From: Cymodocea nodosa
Lineage: Eukaryota > Streptophyta > Magnoliopsida > Alismatales > Cymodoceaceae
DNA: 64,000 bases
Reading direction: 5' to 3'
Assembly (NCBI GenBank): GCA_036874045.1
Contig: CM072345.1
Span: forward strand, 575,501 to 639,500
Part shown: in pieces, positions 49,701 through 60,290 of the stretch
Layout of the letters: each line of letters starts with the position of its first letter
Position numbering within the stretch: the stretch's first letter is position 1
Program-made: the position numbers and the translations under genes
The notes under the pieces: generated by a model
Seen by the model: the letters and a program-made list of their open reading frames with translations, nothing else
Database searches by the model: none
What the model was told of the DNA's origin: nothing

Positions 49701-52700
49701 GTCACACAAGCGCAGGTGCAGGCAGATGATAGCGGAGGCAGACGCAATTGTGCGAACGCTGGCGAAGGCAGATGTAGTCGCGTGGACGCTGGCGAAGGCA
49801 GACGTAGTCGCGTGGACACAAGCGAAGGTAGACAGTCACGCGGACGCAGGCGAAGACAGACGCAATCGCATGGACGCAGGCGAAGGCAGATGCAGTCGCG
49901 CAGACGCAGGCGAAGGCAAACGCAGTCGCGCAGGTGTTGGCTTTCAGACGAACGCACGTAGACAGATGCGCGAACGCTGGCGCACAGGCAAACACGTAGA
50001 CGTACACACGTAGACAATCTCGTACGAACGGATGTTGAGTGATGAACGGGCGATCTGCAATCAAACGAGCGACTATCAGAGATGGCATGAGCAGATACGC
50101 GTGTGAGCTAACACACGAATGTCTTCCGACTGATTTTCTCCCAAAAATAATATTTCCTTTCTCTTACAAAGAAACCCTAGCTCTGATACCAATTGTTGTG
50201 CAAGAGAAAAGAGAGAAACGATAAAAACCAAACACAACCAAAATTTACATGGTTCACCAAATTGAGTACGTCCACGGATGGAGAGGGTTTTCTATTCAGA
50301 ATGGAGTACAATGAATCAACAGCACAATCGGTGTCCTAGGTCCATGCTTAAATAGCATGGACAATACAATTGATCAAATGACCAAAATACCTTTATACTA
50401 ATTCCAGTCATATATTCAACAAATCTAAAGGGCAGCAAGTCATGACAAGGATTGATAGAGTACTAACAGCAAGGGCACCCATACACAGTTGAATCTAAAA
50501 GGGAACCAAGTCATGACAAGTATCAATAGACTACTAGTAAATAATGACTAGGAGGCTAAAGTTTCTAGGTCAAGGACCCCTCAAGACCATATTCTAACAA
50601 CATCCTTTTATCAATAGACTTTCACAATGTAAGCTTCCAGAGTCCCCATTTAGGCAAAGGCAGCATGGCTAAAGACTTGGCAAATTAATTGAGAAATGTT
50701 GGGCAACAGATACTAAAGGAAATCTTAGAATGGCTCCCAAACAATGTAGGGTGAAAGAAATGAAAGAAATGGTTATGCAATTAAATAGAGTATGATGACA
50801 AGACAAAAGAGTTGAAGAAGTGCCTTCACAATACCTCAAATATAGAGCTACAAGACAAAACTAATGGACTTAGTGACATAGAAAAGGAAGATTTATACCC
50901 TTCTGAAAAAATTATCTTGATAAATTTTAAAATGACTAATGGATTATCACTTGTTTAAATGCAAAGTTTACTAACAGGCATTAGCAAGTCTCAATGGTCA
51001 TCCACAATTATCCAATAAATATTAAAAGTCTCAACGGCTATTAATGAATCTCAATGAGATGTCATGAGTCTTGGTTATCCTAAATTTTTAGACAAATATC
51101 AACAAGTGTTGCCATCCAATCCAAGCCAACTATGGCATAGTTCAACTTATGTTGCCCAACATTTCTTCATGTCACTTTGTGTTGCTTGGCCTCACTCATG
51201 GGTTGTCTTGTGTTGCCCAACTCCTCCATGCATGGCTATGTCCTATATGGACATCATAAGCCCTTTAGATGTATTGCCAAGCTACATTATGTCGTGGTTA
51301 ACCTCCTCCTTGTTATCTACCATCGTCCATAGGCATGGTTAAGTCCCAACAAGGGTTCAAACGGTGATAGGAATTTCAATCCAAGGCAATCGTCAGTGGA
51401 ACATAAGTAAAATATCCATGTAACTGGATGTATGTCTTTTATATGTAAAGTCAGTTGTAAAATGTAATGGTAATGAAATATATGGATAAGTTTGTAAGTG
51501 GTAAGGGTAAGTCAATGAGTAATATATGTAAAGACAAATGTAAAATTTTTTATTAGGAAATGAAATATGGCAAGTTTGCTTCTTGCTTGTAGAGGTTACA
51601 TCTCTAACTATAGCATCCACCCAATTCACCTGGACCATCAAGCATTCAATTTTCCTTCACAATTGAGCACCTGATCATCTGCCAATACCAATGTCACAAG
51701 GCTCAACAACAACAACAACAACCTTGCAATCTAATATCAAAGACAACTTGTCCATCAGACAAGCTTCAACCACTGACTAAGAAGTAGACGATGGAGCAAG
51801 ATCAAATGATGTTAGATTTGATGAGAAAGACTGAAGCTTCATTAACTCAGTTAGAAACAAAAGTAGATTCAATCTATACTATGAGAGGTGTGACGATAAA
51901 GAAAATCCTTAGCTCATCAGAAAGTGAAAAGAAAGAACAAACAAGGGGAGGTGCAGCCAAAAAAAAGATCAAAAATATAAAACTTGGCTTCCCTATGTTT
52001 GATGGTCAAGGCAATGTGGAGTGGGCTCCATTCATCACCTAGCTTCTGGCATATCATCAAGTTGAGCAAGAAAATTGGACATTATAGCTGCATTAAACCT
52101 CTAAGGAACGGTTACTTAGTGATTGAAATCCTTCTAAGGAGACTGAGACTTTATTGATTGGGGCAAGTTCATCAAAAACTTGATTGCTTAATTTAGGGAA
52201 AGTTCTTGAGGAATTTTCAAGGGGAGTTGTTCAAGTACCAACAAAAGAGAGCTCCATAGCAAAGTATGTGGATGCCTTCAATGATCTTTCAACCTACAAA
52301 GAAGGCTTGACGCAACTCAAACTAGTATGTTGTTTCATCAAAGGACTGAGAGAGGAAATTTAGGTTGAGGTGAAGTGCTTCCAGCCAACTAATCTTATAA
52401 TAGCAATAATCATGGCCCACTTGCAAGAATTATGCATCAAGGCAAGGGGGAGTGGGGGAGTCGATGATTTTAAGGGAATGGTAGACAGATCGTGGATAAG
52501 GTCATTAGGGCAGGGGACAAAAGGAGGAAGACAAGTTTTGAAGAAAACAATGATAGGAGGTAGAAAAATTGCAAGGAGAGGAATGGAATCTGGGGAAATT
52601 CCAAAAAAAGACCAAATTACCTGAATTTCTACTTTTGAATCAATGGGGTATTCCTGTTTAATGGCCTAGGATGGCTACATGGTCCCTTTGAGTCTGTCTC

Positions 52701-55700
52701 CAGTCCTTGCACCATTTTTTCGATATTTCATGGTTTGTTGGATGCTAGGTTTGCGATGCTTCCAATCTGACTAAACTTGCTTCTAGCTCAGATGGCTAGA
52801 TTGGCGGTTTGACCGATATCCGATTCCAATCCATTGGGCTTCTTTCTTCTTTAGGGTCAATGGTGTCAGAATTATTGTCAGCATTTTTGATCAACCAACA
52901 CGGTAGCTTCTGGTACCATCAATCTCACTTCTGATCCTACCGATTGGATTTGCAGTTTGGTCAATTTCCACTTCCACAATGTCAGTGGTGTCAGAATATT
53001 TGTCAAAAGCTTCGGTCTGCATTTGCAGAGCTTCTGGTACCACCAATCTCGCTTTCTATCCAGCTGATTGGATTTGCGGTTTAACCGATATCCACAACTG
53101 GCCCATAGATCTTTTTCTTCTTTAGTGCCAACGGTGTCAGAACCCTTGTCAATATTTTTGGTCCACCTCTACGAGAGCTTTTGGTACCATCAATCTTGCC
53201 TCTAGTCCAGTCGATTGGCTTTGCGATTTCAATGATATCTTGTTCAGTTGTGCTGAGTTTCGCTTTCAGTCTACCAATCTTCGATTCTTCAATGTGAGAT
53301 GGAGTCAGAAGTTTGTCAATTTGGTTTATTCTGTTGGACTCTTATTTCTGCGACTCTTGGTGCTGTTTTATTTTGGCATCCTTGTTTTTCAGTTGGGTTT
53401 ATTTTTTCATTGTATTGTTCAAAATTAGATCCTCTAATGACCTGGATCTACACCTTTTGTATTAAAAAAAAGCCTGAATTTCACGTATTGAAGAACAATG
53501 TAGAAGAGAATTGGGGTTATGTTTTCATTACAATGAAAAATTCCATAAAGGTCATATTTGCAAAAACAAAAGATTGTTTCTACTTCAAGGCACCAATTCT
53601 AATGAAAAAGAATAGGCAAAACTAGAAATTAAAATTGAGCAAGATATAAAGCAATAACAAATTTCTTTGCATGCTTTAGCTAGAGAAAATCGCATAGATA
53701 CCATCTAGTTACAAGGTAGATGTGTAGGAAAAGTAGATACAATTTTGGTGGACCCAAGAAGCACGTATAATTTTATCAATGAGCATTTCCTTAAGACTCT
53801 TAAGATCCCAATAAATATTTGAAAAGGGATATGAATTATGCAAGCTTTAGGTAGTTTGTTAAATGTAGGGAAATTGACCAAACACGCTAATTTTTGTAGT
53901 ACACCTATTTAGCTTGACTTGCACCCAATTCCACTAGAAAGAAGCAACATAATCATTGGGGTTCATTGGCTACAACCTAAGGGAGATGTAATCTTCAACT
54001 TTCAATTGGAACTTCCTAGTTTATATACTATTTTTGTAATCAAACCTTAATCCCTAAACAAAGTTAGATAGATATTAGCATAGACTTTATGGAAGGGCTC
54101 CCAATTTCTAGAGGTAAAACTACAATTATGGTGATTGCGAAACCACAAGCATTCAATTTTCCTTCACAATTGAATGCCTAATCATCCACCAGTATCTACA
54201 TCATGAGGCAGCAACCTCTCATTCTTGTAATTTAAGATAGACCCAATCTCCATTGCTATATTGTTCTTCATGTTGATATCTATCCACTATCATTTTCATG
54301 CATTGTTGTGCTTTATTGAGATTATTCTATAATTACTTTAGGATTTCTTCTTGATTCTTTCTTCACCAACGATTGTCACCTAGGTACATAAGTCCTAAAA
54401 ACTCTAGTATCCAAGCCTTTAGTGAAGATATATACAAGTTGCTATGAAGACTAGGTATAAGATGTAGAAATTAAACTTTTCTCAATGTGTTTGGTATGTT
54501 CATGGAATGTGAGATTGCCAACTATGAAGATCAGCCTGCTTTTGGCTAGATAAGTGGCAGAATGGGAAGATACGTTCCAAATATTTTCCTTCTCTCCTTA
54601 CCATTACAGGATTCCAAACAGCTTTTTTTAGAAATATGGTACACTATGAGGTGAATGAGACCATATGATGAGATCAACAGCTAAGAAGGGCTTAAGAGAA
54701 GATCGTGTAACTAAATTCTCCATTACAGACTATCCCCTTATGCTTGACTTTAGACTCCACACTGAAGACTCCCTGGTGGGGCACCTCTACGGGACCATTC
54801 ACTGTCAATGATTGCTACAGAAGCCTGCAAAACCTTAAGGGAAGCCACTGAATGGCTTCTAGGCTTCTTTGGAAAGCCAGATCACTACGGAAGATCAGGG
54901 CCTTTACATGGATTGTGATTCATTACAGACATGTTACTACGTACTACAAAAGCAAATGGGCAGAGAACAATTACCTTGAACGTGTCCCCTTTGCATGCAA
55001 GAGCAGAAGAATATTGATCAATTATTCTTTTCCCATCCAAAGTCACTGAGTAAAGGAATAAAATGACCCTAAAAGCTAACCAAGCCACAGCAGTAATATC
55101 TCACAATCATCTTTTGGAATGGTGAACTAAATTCTGAAAGGCAAGCTCACCTCAGAAAAATATCAGTTGCTTCTAGCCATTCATGCAATTTGTTGGAGTA
55201 TTTAGCTATTTGGAAATTATGGGATCCTTCAACAGAGGAAGGGGGACCTATTCATAAAGTCTTCCAGGAATCTTCTTTGTTTGATTCCTGGGCATCTGTA
55301 CTAATTCAAATATAACGTTTGGAATCTTTGGTTTCATTAATCGTTTTGATCAATTAAGCTTGTTCTTGGTGGAATATTTTAATAAGAATCTTCATTTCCC
55401 CTTTTCAAAAAAAAAGCTTTAAGATGATGACTGCACCAGATAATGTGAACATTATAAGAAAATGGTGTATCATTAAATATAAAAATTTGAAAAGGAAAAA
55501 TTTTACCCTACACCCTTAGAACGGCGTGAATTGCGGTCCATAATGAGCCTTACATCGCGCACCTAAAGAAAATGATGTAGTGAAATTAATCAAATGTTTT
55601 CTAATTGTGCAATTCCCAACGAATACACAAATAGCATATTAGCACATGATAAGCCATGTCACTAAAGACATTTTCTTATTTTAAAAAATTATTGCATCTC

Positions 55701-56334
55701 GTGAACTTAAACTTGCAACCATAAAATAAAGTAATTTATGTACTTAATGAACTATTCAATATGTGATACTTTATAAAGAATTAAATCAATGTAATTTAGT
55801 CTTAAAAAGGGAAATTCTGCATAAGAACAGCACAATGTTATTCCATACAGATTTGTTTAACATGCCCATATAGTTTCAATATTACTAGGGAGATCAAAAT
55901 GTCAAACTTGCCAATTCATCATGGAACATAAGCAAAGAGATGAAGTTGCATATTGTATAAAAAGGCAAAAAAGGTAAAAGTTTTCCTATGTAGTAGTTAG
56001 AAAAATGCTAACCTTTCCAGCCCTTGAGAAAAACTCATAAACATCTCTTTCATCTGCCTTTAAATTAATCTATCCAAAAACAAATGTGAAAACAATTCAC
56101 TATGGCTGAAATGAAGTAGCATATGCATGAAACAATATTGCAGGATTTGGAAAAAAATCATTATTACTGAGAAAACGTGACAGGCAAGCATAGGTCTATG
56201 ACAAAACAAAAAATGCTGAATTTGGGAAAAAAAATATAATTACTGAAAAAACCTGATAGGCAAACACAGTCCTCTGATCTCGTTCTGGATCAGCTTCAGG
56301 TTCCACAGCATCCTCTTTTTTCTCTTTGTAATGT
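31765..56334 (-). CDS. RBM39/CAPER-like (CC1-like) splicing factor, 5' RS exons not found
   Basis: Nuclear pre-mRNA splicing factor of the U2AF65-related family. Twelve exons with consistent phases: 56253-56334, 56013-56069, 55507-55562, 42733-42967, 42469-42555, 42314-42388, 42092-42175, 34248-34312, 33754-33985, 33557-33645, 31901-32015 and 31765-31806 (405 codons plus stop). [16 protein letters not shown] opens RRM1 ([36 protein letters not shown]). RRM2 has [12 protein letters not shown] and [11 protein letters not shown] linker has [13 protein letters not shown] and a Pro/Ala/Val stretch. The third, UHM-type RRM has [36 protein letters not shown] and PQEYEAKFP. Residues upstream of HYKEKKED, including the RS domain and start, should be on exons to the right; I could not identify them before 64000. 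Introns of 7.8 kb (34313-42091) and 12.5 kb (42968-55506) hold nested transposable elements. Every visible exon is intact. Confidence 0.93.
32016..33556. other. AT-rich intron of the splicing-factor gene
   Basis: This intron separates the two exons of the third RRM. It is rich in T and A runs with no recognisable element or coding sequence. Confidence 0.5.
34685..34833 (+). repeat. 5' LTR of the old Copia element
   Basis: Starts TGTTACAATGTGTGCA and ends CCTTCCA, pairing with 39314-39438. A target duplication is no longer visible. Confidence 0.65.
37690..38611 (+). mobile_element. Probable solo LTR (Ty3-gypsy-like) nested in the Copia element
   Basis: Starts near TGTAACGATATGGATTTTTG, a start style seen in chromovirus LTRs, and carries a TATA-box-like GTATATAAGGAGG near 38471. 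It contains many degenerate GGCATACC/GGTATACTGAA motifs spaced at roughly 60-70 bases. Copia-like coding similarity stops before it and resumes after it. The exact right end is uncertain. Confidence 0.5.
39314..39438 (+). repeat. 3' LTR of the old Copia element
   Basis: Starts TGCTAGAATGTGTGCA after a purine-rich tract and ends CCCTCCA; pairs with 34685-34833. Confidence 0.65.
39985..41075. mobile_element. AT-rich MITE-like element
   Basis: The left end (GTGCTTGTGCACCAAAGGAA, then GATGGAAAAT) and the right end read in reverse (GGGTTTGTGCGATCGAGAAA, then TGGTGGGAAT) are imperfect inverted copies. The interior is almost pure A/T. No target duplication could be fixed, so the family is open (hAT or PIF/Harbinger style). 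Confidence 0.4.
41076..42091. other. Repetitive intron sequence, unassigned
   Basis: On the minus strand a purine-rich GCAGGGGGAGGGTAC tract near 41490 is followed by TGTTAATACTTG, an arrangement like a polypurine tract next to an LTR start. This suggests a retroelement 3' end, but no coding domain could be named with confidence. Confidence 0.3.
42968..44165. other. AT-rich part of the 12.5 kb intron
   Basis: Nothing recognisable is seen beyond A/T runs. Confidence 0.4.
44170..44760 (-). mobile_element. Ty3-gypsy polyprotein 3'-end fossil
   Basis: On the minus strand a short segment resembles the chromodomain-to-end region of plant Ty3-gypsy polyproteins, followed by the typical leader of the adjoining 3' end (CCTTGAGGACAAGG style). 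It is a short, broken fragment of an old copy. Confidence 0.4.
45256..45260. repeat. Target-site duplication AATCT, left
   Basis: Five bases directly before the left LTR, identical to 50422-50426 directly after the right LTR. Confidence 0.9.
45261..45490 (-). repeat. 3' LTR of the younger Copia element
   Basis: Left-hand copy, bounded by TG...CA. Pairs with 50194-50421 at about 94% identity. Confidence 0.92.
49745..49945. repeat. GC-rich 30-bp minisatellite in the Copia leader
   Basis: About seven copies of a 30-base unit (GGCGAAGGCAGACG, then AGTCGCG and GGACGC) lie between gag and the right LTR. It is the most GC-rich patch in the right half of the window, and it creates long spurious frames on both strands. 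Confidence 0.85.
50194..50421 (-). repeat. 5' LTR of the younger Copia element
   Basis: Right-hand copy, next to the TGGTATCAGAGC primer-binding site (minus strand, about 50181-50192). Confidence 0.92.
50422..50426. repeat. Target-site duplication AATCT, right
   Basis: Identical to 45256-45260. Confidence 0.9.
50427..51630. other. Repeat-derived sequence interrupted by the Copia element
   Basis: A motif ending ACACAGTTGAATCT, about 70 bases after the insertion, resembles the sequence just left of the insertion, so the element landed in an older repeat. The section near 51340-51640 may be the LTR of the Ty3-gypsy fossil that follows. Confidence 0.35.
51634..54215 (+). mobile_element. Ty3-gypsy retrotransposon fossil
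   Basis: In order on the plus strand: a gag start with the LGFPMFDG motif (family: IDFPxFDG), a gag core with [10 protein letters not shown] and a LQEL end (about 52.0-52.45 kb), a pepsin-like protease region with VDPRSTYNF (about 53.7-54.0 kb), and an integrase-like [13 protein letters not shown] stretch (about 54.1 kb). Most of RT/RNase H is missing. A segment of about 60 bases at 51634-51690 recurs at 54148-54210. The copy is old and broken in many places. A tandem-repeat block is inserted in it. Confidence 0.7.
52740..53330. repeat. Degenerate 125-140 bp tandem repeats inside the gypsy fossil
   Basis: The phrases GGTGTCAGAA, TTCTGGTACCA(T/C)CAATCT and GATTGGATTTGC recur three to four times with spacings of about 121-141 bases. 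It is non-coding and unlike the flanking gypsy sequence, so probably a separate insertion. Confidence 0.7.
54360..54600 (-). mobile_element. Copia RNase H fossil fragment
   Basis: On the minus strand the segment reads like the end of a Copia RNase H: a (T/V)FHEHTKHIE region followed by the terminal IFTKGL motif. It is a short, broken, old piece unrelated in position to the intact-ended Copia copy. Confidence 0.5.
54730..55290 (+). mobile_element. LINE fragment (zf-RVT region)
   Basis: The open frame at 54852-55049 and its surroundings resemble the zinc-binding region after plant LINE reverse transcriptases: [18 protein letters not shown] (family: LWKSKAPKKVKAFxWLV), preceded by [10 protein letters not shown] (family: FSVKSAY). 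A downstream segment near 55190-55260 resembles the LINE 3' end. Stops interrupt the frame both before and after, and the RT domain itself is absent, so it is a truncated dead copy. Confidence 0.5.
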
Positions 56335-56770
56335 CTACATGAAAAAACAAAATCTAAGATCATATGAATAAATAGATTACATAATATTAGCCTTGTAAGG
56401 AACAGTCTTGAAAACATGTTGCAAGAAAAAAACTAAAGACAGAGTCAAGTCCAACAAGATTAATTAATTCTCTTTACCTTAGGGATGCAACAATAAATCT
56501 TTTATAGATATGACCAATCTCTTATCATCCTTAGAGAAATGTTTCTCTTATATTATCCTCAAATAGTACAAGTCCTACATTACTTTACACAAAAACATTT
56601 CTTAATGAATATCTTATAATATTATCATTCATTCATTTTAACATTCACATCTCTACAATACCAACTTTTACACATACTCATATTTACCAGCCAACATTAT
56701 ATACTATGGCATAAAATATACGGCAACAACAATGAAAATCTCTACATAAATATCAATATCATGGCCAAAT
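56335..56770. other. Intron sequence upstream of the first recognised RRM exon
   Basis: AT-rich; the preceding exon should end in phase 2, but none with RS-type coding was recognised here. Confidence 0.4.
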
Positions 56771-56779
56771 CCTCAGTTA

Positions 56780-57600
56780 AATTACAGAAATTTAAATCTC
56801 TTCTCACAATTCCTAACCAAGTGGTTTTAGCTCTTTCTCTACTTTCTTTAATTTCTTTTACATTAATTAATTCTCCTCTCCTAACTGGTTTATCTTTTAA
56901 TCTCCAAAGGATATGATCAAACCACCTAAGCTAATTTTCTCTTATCTTTTCTTTAATTAGTACAACTTCCACTCTATTCTTAATAAATTCATTTTTTAGC
57001 TTATCCCTTAGAATATTACCAATCGTCCATCTAAGCATTGGCATCTCCGCAACATTAACCTTTGCACATGATTATACTTTATACTTCTGTATTCTAAATC
57101 ATAAAGTATAGTTATGCAAACAACAATTTTATAAAATTTTCCTTTTAATTTTAAGAACATCCTCCTATCACCTAACACTCCAAAAACATTTTCTCTACTT
57201 CATCTATCCTACTTTAATCCTACAAATAACATCCTCTAAAATTACTCCATTACTACTTATTATATATCCTAAAATTCTTACTTTTATGGATCTCTTGGCC
57301 ATCTAATTTTATGCATTCATCGTAAACCCTATTTTTGTTAAATCTATATTTAATTTTTAACCTATTCAATTTAAATCCATAGGACTTTAAAGTACCTCTT
57401 AATGATTCTAGTTTAAAACTAAACTTTACCTTACTTTCATTAACCAAAACTATCATCAACAAACAGGATACAAAAGGTATTTCTCTTTAAATTTCCTTAG
57501 TTATTTCATCCATGACTAAGGCTAATAGATATGAACACCATGGCATAAAGTATATAGTGCGAATTGATATGTGGTAAAAAAATTCTTTTAATTTTAAAAG
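56780..57600 (-). mobile_element. LINE reverse transcriptase fragment
   Basis: On the minus strand the sequence follows a common plant LINE RT: an ALVMDEIT-like stretch, then the catalytic FVDD-type strand, then VLVNESK...FKLESLRGTL, GFKLNRLK, KLDGQEIHKS, and further on LYFM-like and MRMLRW-like remnants. The longest open part is 57253-57462. Multiple stops and frame changes make it non-functional. Endonuclease and termini are missing. Confidence 0.6.
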
Positions 57601-57804
57601 TACAGGATTATTACATGTCATGATGCACAAACATGAAAATTATTCAAATATATTTTTTGAACCATTTTGAAAATTGAAAGATCTATATAATGAACATACT
57701 TTCATTTTGACACAACACAACACAACACAATTATTACCCAATTATAAATTATAAATGTTTAACATTTATAATGAAAATTTAAATGTATAAATATAAAACT
57801 AAAT

Positions 57805-57812
57805 GCAAATAT
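57805..57812. repeat. Target-site duplication GCAAATAT, left
   Basis: Eight bases identical to 58249-58256, directly flanking the MITE. Confidence 0.85.
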
Positions 57813-58248
57813 CAAGGTTATTAAGGTGCCTAATGGTATCTTTGGACGCCTTGAGCACATAGGAAACCATATTAGTATACATTTTTTATATATGTATATT
57901 TATAGTTATTTATATATTTTCATGTGTATTAGTAAATAAAAATACACAAAATAAATAGTGTAAACTAACTTATAAAAATGTGTAAACAACAAACACAACA
58001 ATATGAAGTTTAAATGCCACAACTTATAAATTAACTTGTAATAAAAGTCAATACAAAATAACAAAATAAGATATACAAAGTCCAATTGATACTAAGATAA
58101 AAAGATCTTTGTAGAAAACATTAAAAAATATCTTACATAGTATTTGATCTTTCTTGGATTTCTATTCAGATCCAACAAAGATTTGATTTGAGCCCTGGAA
58201 ACTACTTGGGCACCTAGGAAGCACCTATAGCCCACCTTAACAACCATG
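57813..58248. mobile_element. hAT-type MITE with 8-bp target duplication
   Basis: A 436-base non-coding element. Left end CAAGGTTATTAAGGTGCC; right end, read in reverse, CATGGTTGTTAAGGTGGG, matching at about 14 of 18 positions. It is flanked by a perfect 8-base duplication GCAAATAT, as hAT insertions make. The interior is AT-rich with no transposase, so it is non-autonomous. Confidence 0.85.
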
Positions 58249-59875
58249 GCAAATATCATTCCTACATGCTTGAATTTATAATGGTGTCAATAATTAATCA
58301 TTATTTTGATAAATTACATGGTATTCAATTATTTTCATTTATACCTAATAACAAAACTAGCTGATATAACTAACAATGGAAGTTGTCAAACTTAATCATA
58401 AATACTTTAATCCAATAATATAAGTGTTGAATAGCTGAGGCAGTATTTAACAATTCTAGGCAGAGGAAAAGCCCACTGGCATCAATCTTCAGACCACCAC
58501 CACCTGCTCATGAAGTGAAACATACTTCAAAAAAATGACTATTTCATGTAGATATGGATGACCTTATTATGCGTTCAAAAGATCATGTATGATCCTTTCT
58601 AAAAGTTTATATGTGCGAAGGCTGAAGACAAAGGATTCCTTGACCAGCCAACTTTGCTGATATTATGCATAAGACCATGTTACCTACACCAACTCACCTA
58701 TAACAGAAACATCTGAAACTATGCAAACCATGCATGACAAAACCTACAAGTATATTCAAAAATTAAGAGATAGTAACACACTTGTGTTATGCATGCCTTC
58801 ATAGGCAACCAGATCACACACATATGATAGCCATTTATGAGAAAAACAAAAATATCAAGGAACAACTAAGATTGCAAGTACAAGGCTTGGTTAAAAATGC
58901 AGATCAAATACTTTATGATCTTTTCTATGTGTAGATGGGTGGGTGGGTTGGGGGAGGCAAAATGGGGCATCCTTTGACAACAAGAAGTCCTAAATCTTCA
59001 ATGACAAACTGATGAAGGAAAAAATCCTGCATGAAAAAACACAAAGAATGTAGGCATTCAAATGAACAAGTGCCATTTATCTCCTTATAAGCATCAGAAG
59101 AAGATGTGCTTCTGTCAGAGGTACAAGACTCCCATGACCAGCATTTCTGCAACAGAACAAATATGATTTAGCTGCTTTGACCTGAGGCAAGGATAACCAA
59201 AAGCACAACATATCACCACTCAATATCAAAACTTCAAGCCCCACACTTGCCATACAAGCTTTTAGTTTAGTCTAGTTGATAGAATTAGTAAGACCCACAT
59301 CTGAATTCCCTTGATGACTCAATTGCTGGTCTGAAGATTGCTCTAGCAGATCTGCGAGTTCCCAGTATGTATTGTTTAATATTCAGAATTTTCAAGAATG
59401 AGATGAGAAATACATCAGTCAATCAGCACAAAACTAACTGGAACTTTTAGATATCAAACAGCTTAATCTCTAATTTGTCTGATACAAAATGAAATAGAGC
59501 AAGGATTATACTACAAAAAAATGTAGTTATTTAGGAACACATATTCAATTCCAAGAAGAAATATTCCTATTATATGTTATAAGATAAATGGAAGCAATTT
59601 GAAAACAAATTAGTATAATGTAATGTAAAAAAATGCATCAAATGATAACAACATCAAAGAAGCACCAATTGCTCAAAGAAAGAAAATCTTCACACATTAG
59701 TATATATCCCTACGGCAAACTGGATAAAGTTAAACCTCACTGATGAACTACTTGGAAAGTGGTCTACTAGAATCAAGATTATATCAAGCATCGTGCTTTA
59801 ATAAAATCTCATGCAGAATCAAAGCATGTGTATTGTGAGAGAAAAATCAAATCACCCTTGAGAAGGCCAAAAATC
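58249..59875. other. Intron or intergenic sequence, nothing firm
   Basis: It includes a minus-strand stretch at 59040-59153 preceded by TTGCAG that could be read as an exon (SDRSTSSSDAYKE), but no donor or family match supports it. The rest is AT-rich. Confidence 0.35.
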
Positions 59876-59879
59876 TTAG

Positions 59880-60290
59880 AATGTATTTGGAAATGCTGTT
59901 TTGTGTTAGCTTAATTTAAAATAAACTATGTTTGAAAATAAACTATGTTTGAATAAACATTTTCAAACATGTCCAAAATAAACACTTATCATAAAAATAT
60001 GAAGCATTTGAAAATACATTTTACATCAGCTTATTTTAAAATAAGCTGCGTTTCAATATGTATTTTCAAACATGATTGAAATAAGAAGTTATCATAAAAA
60101 TTCGATAAGCACTTGACAACTCATTTTACCACTAATTCAATAAGCTGCATTTTTAAAACAAGCATTTGTTTAATTAAGTGCTTAATAATTCTTTCATAAC
60201 TTATTCAATAAACTTTTTTAAACTGCTTATTCAAAAACCACATTTGTTGAAAACTGCTTATTCCAGAAGCATTTCCAAACATGTCCTTGG
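59880..60290. mobile_element. Palindromic AT-rich MITE-like element
   Basis: Left end TGTATTTGGAAATGCT; right end, read in reverse, ATGTTTGGAAATGCTTCTGG. The interior has several further inverted copies of AAATAAGCTG(C/T)-type motifs. No clear target duplication. Confidence 0.55.

Larger units (their letters stand above)
45261..50421 (-). mobile_element. Copia retrotransposon with both LTRs and target duplication; coding part broken
   Basis: A 5.16 kb element inserted in the splicing-factor gene's large intron, in the same orientation as the gene. LTRs of 230 and 228 bases start TGTTGTGCAAGAG and end ATTCAACA. A TGGTATCAGAGC primer-binding site lies next to the right LTR and an AAGGTGGAGAT purine tract next to the left one. 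Reading leftward: gag with a CX2CX4HX4C knuckle (about 48.7-49.5 kb), protease (about 48.6 kb), integrase (47-48.2 kb), reverse transcriptase (46-47 kb), RNase H ending in an ADMFTKG motif (about 45.6 kb). The polyprotein is interrupted at roughly seven or eight places, so it looks inactive. LTRs differ at about 14 of 228 sites by hand count, about 6%, or roughly 2-3 million years at the rice LTR rate. Confidence 0.95.

Noticed and set aside
49578-49961. 127-codon plus frame and the overlapping minus frames as genes
   Set aside because: They are produced by the 30-base GC-rich minisatellite, which has no stops in several frames.
58925-59152. Minus frame containing SDRSTSSSDAYKE as the RS exon of the splicing factor
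   Set aside because: An AG acceptor is present, but there is no donor in a compatible phase and no RS/RD/RE repeats.
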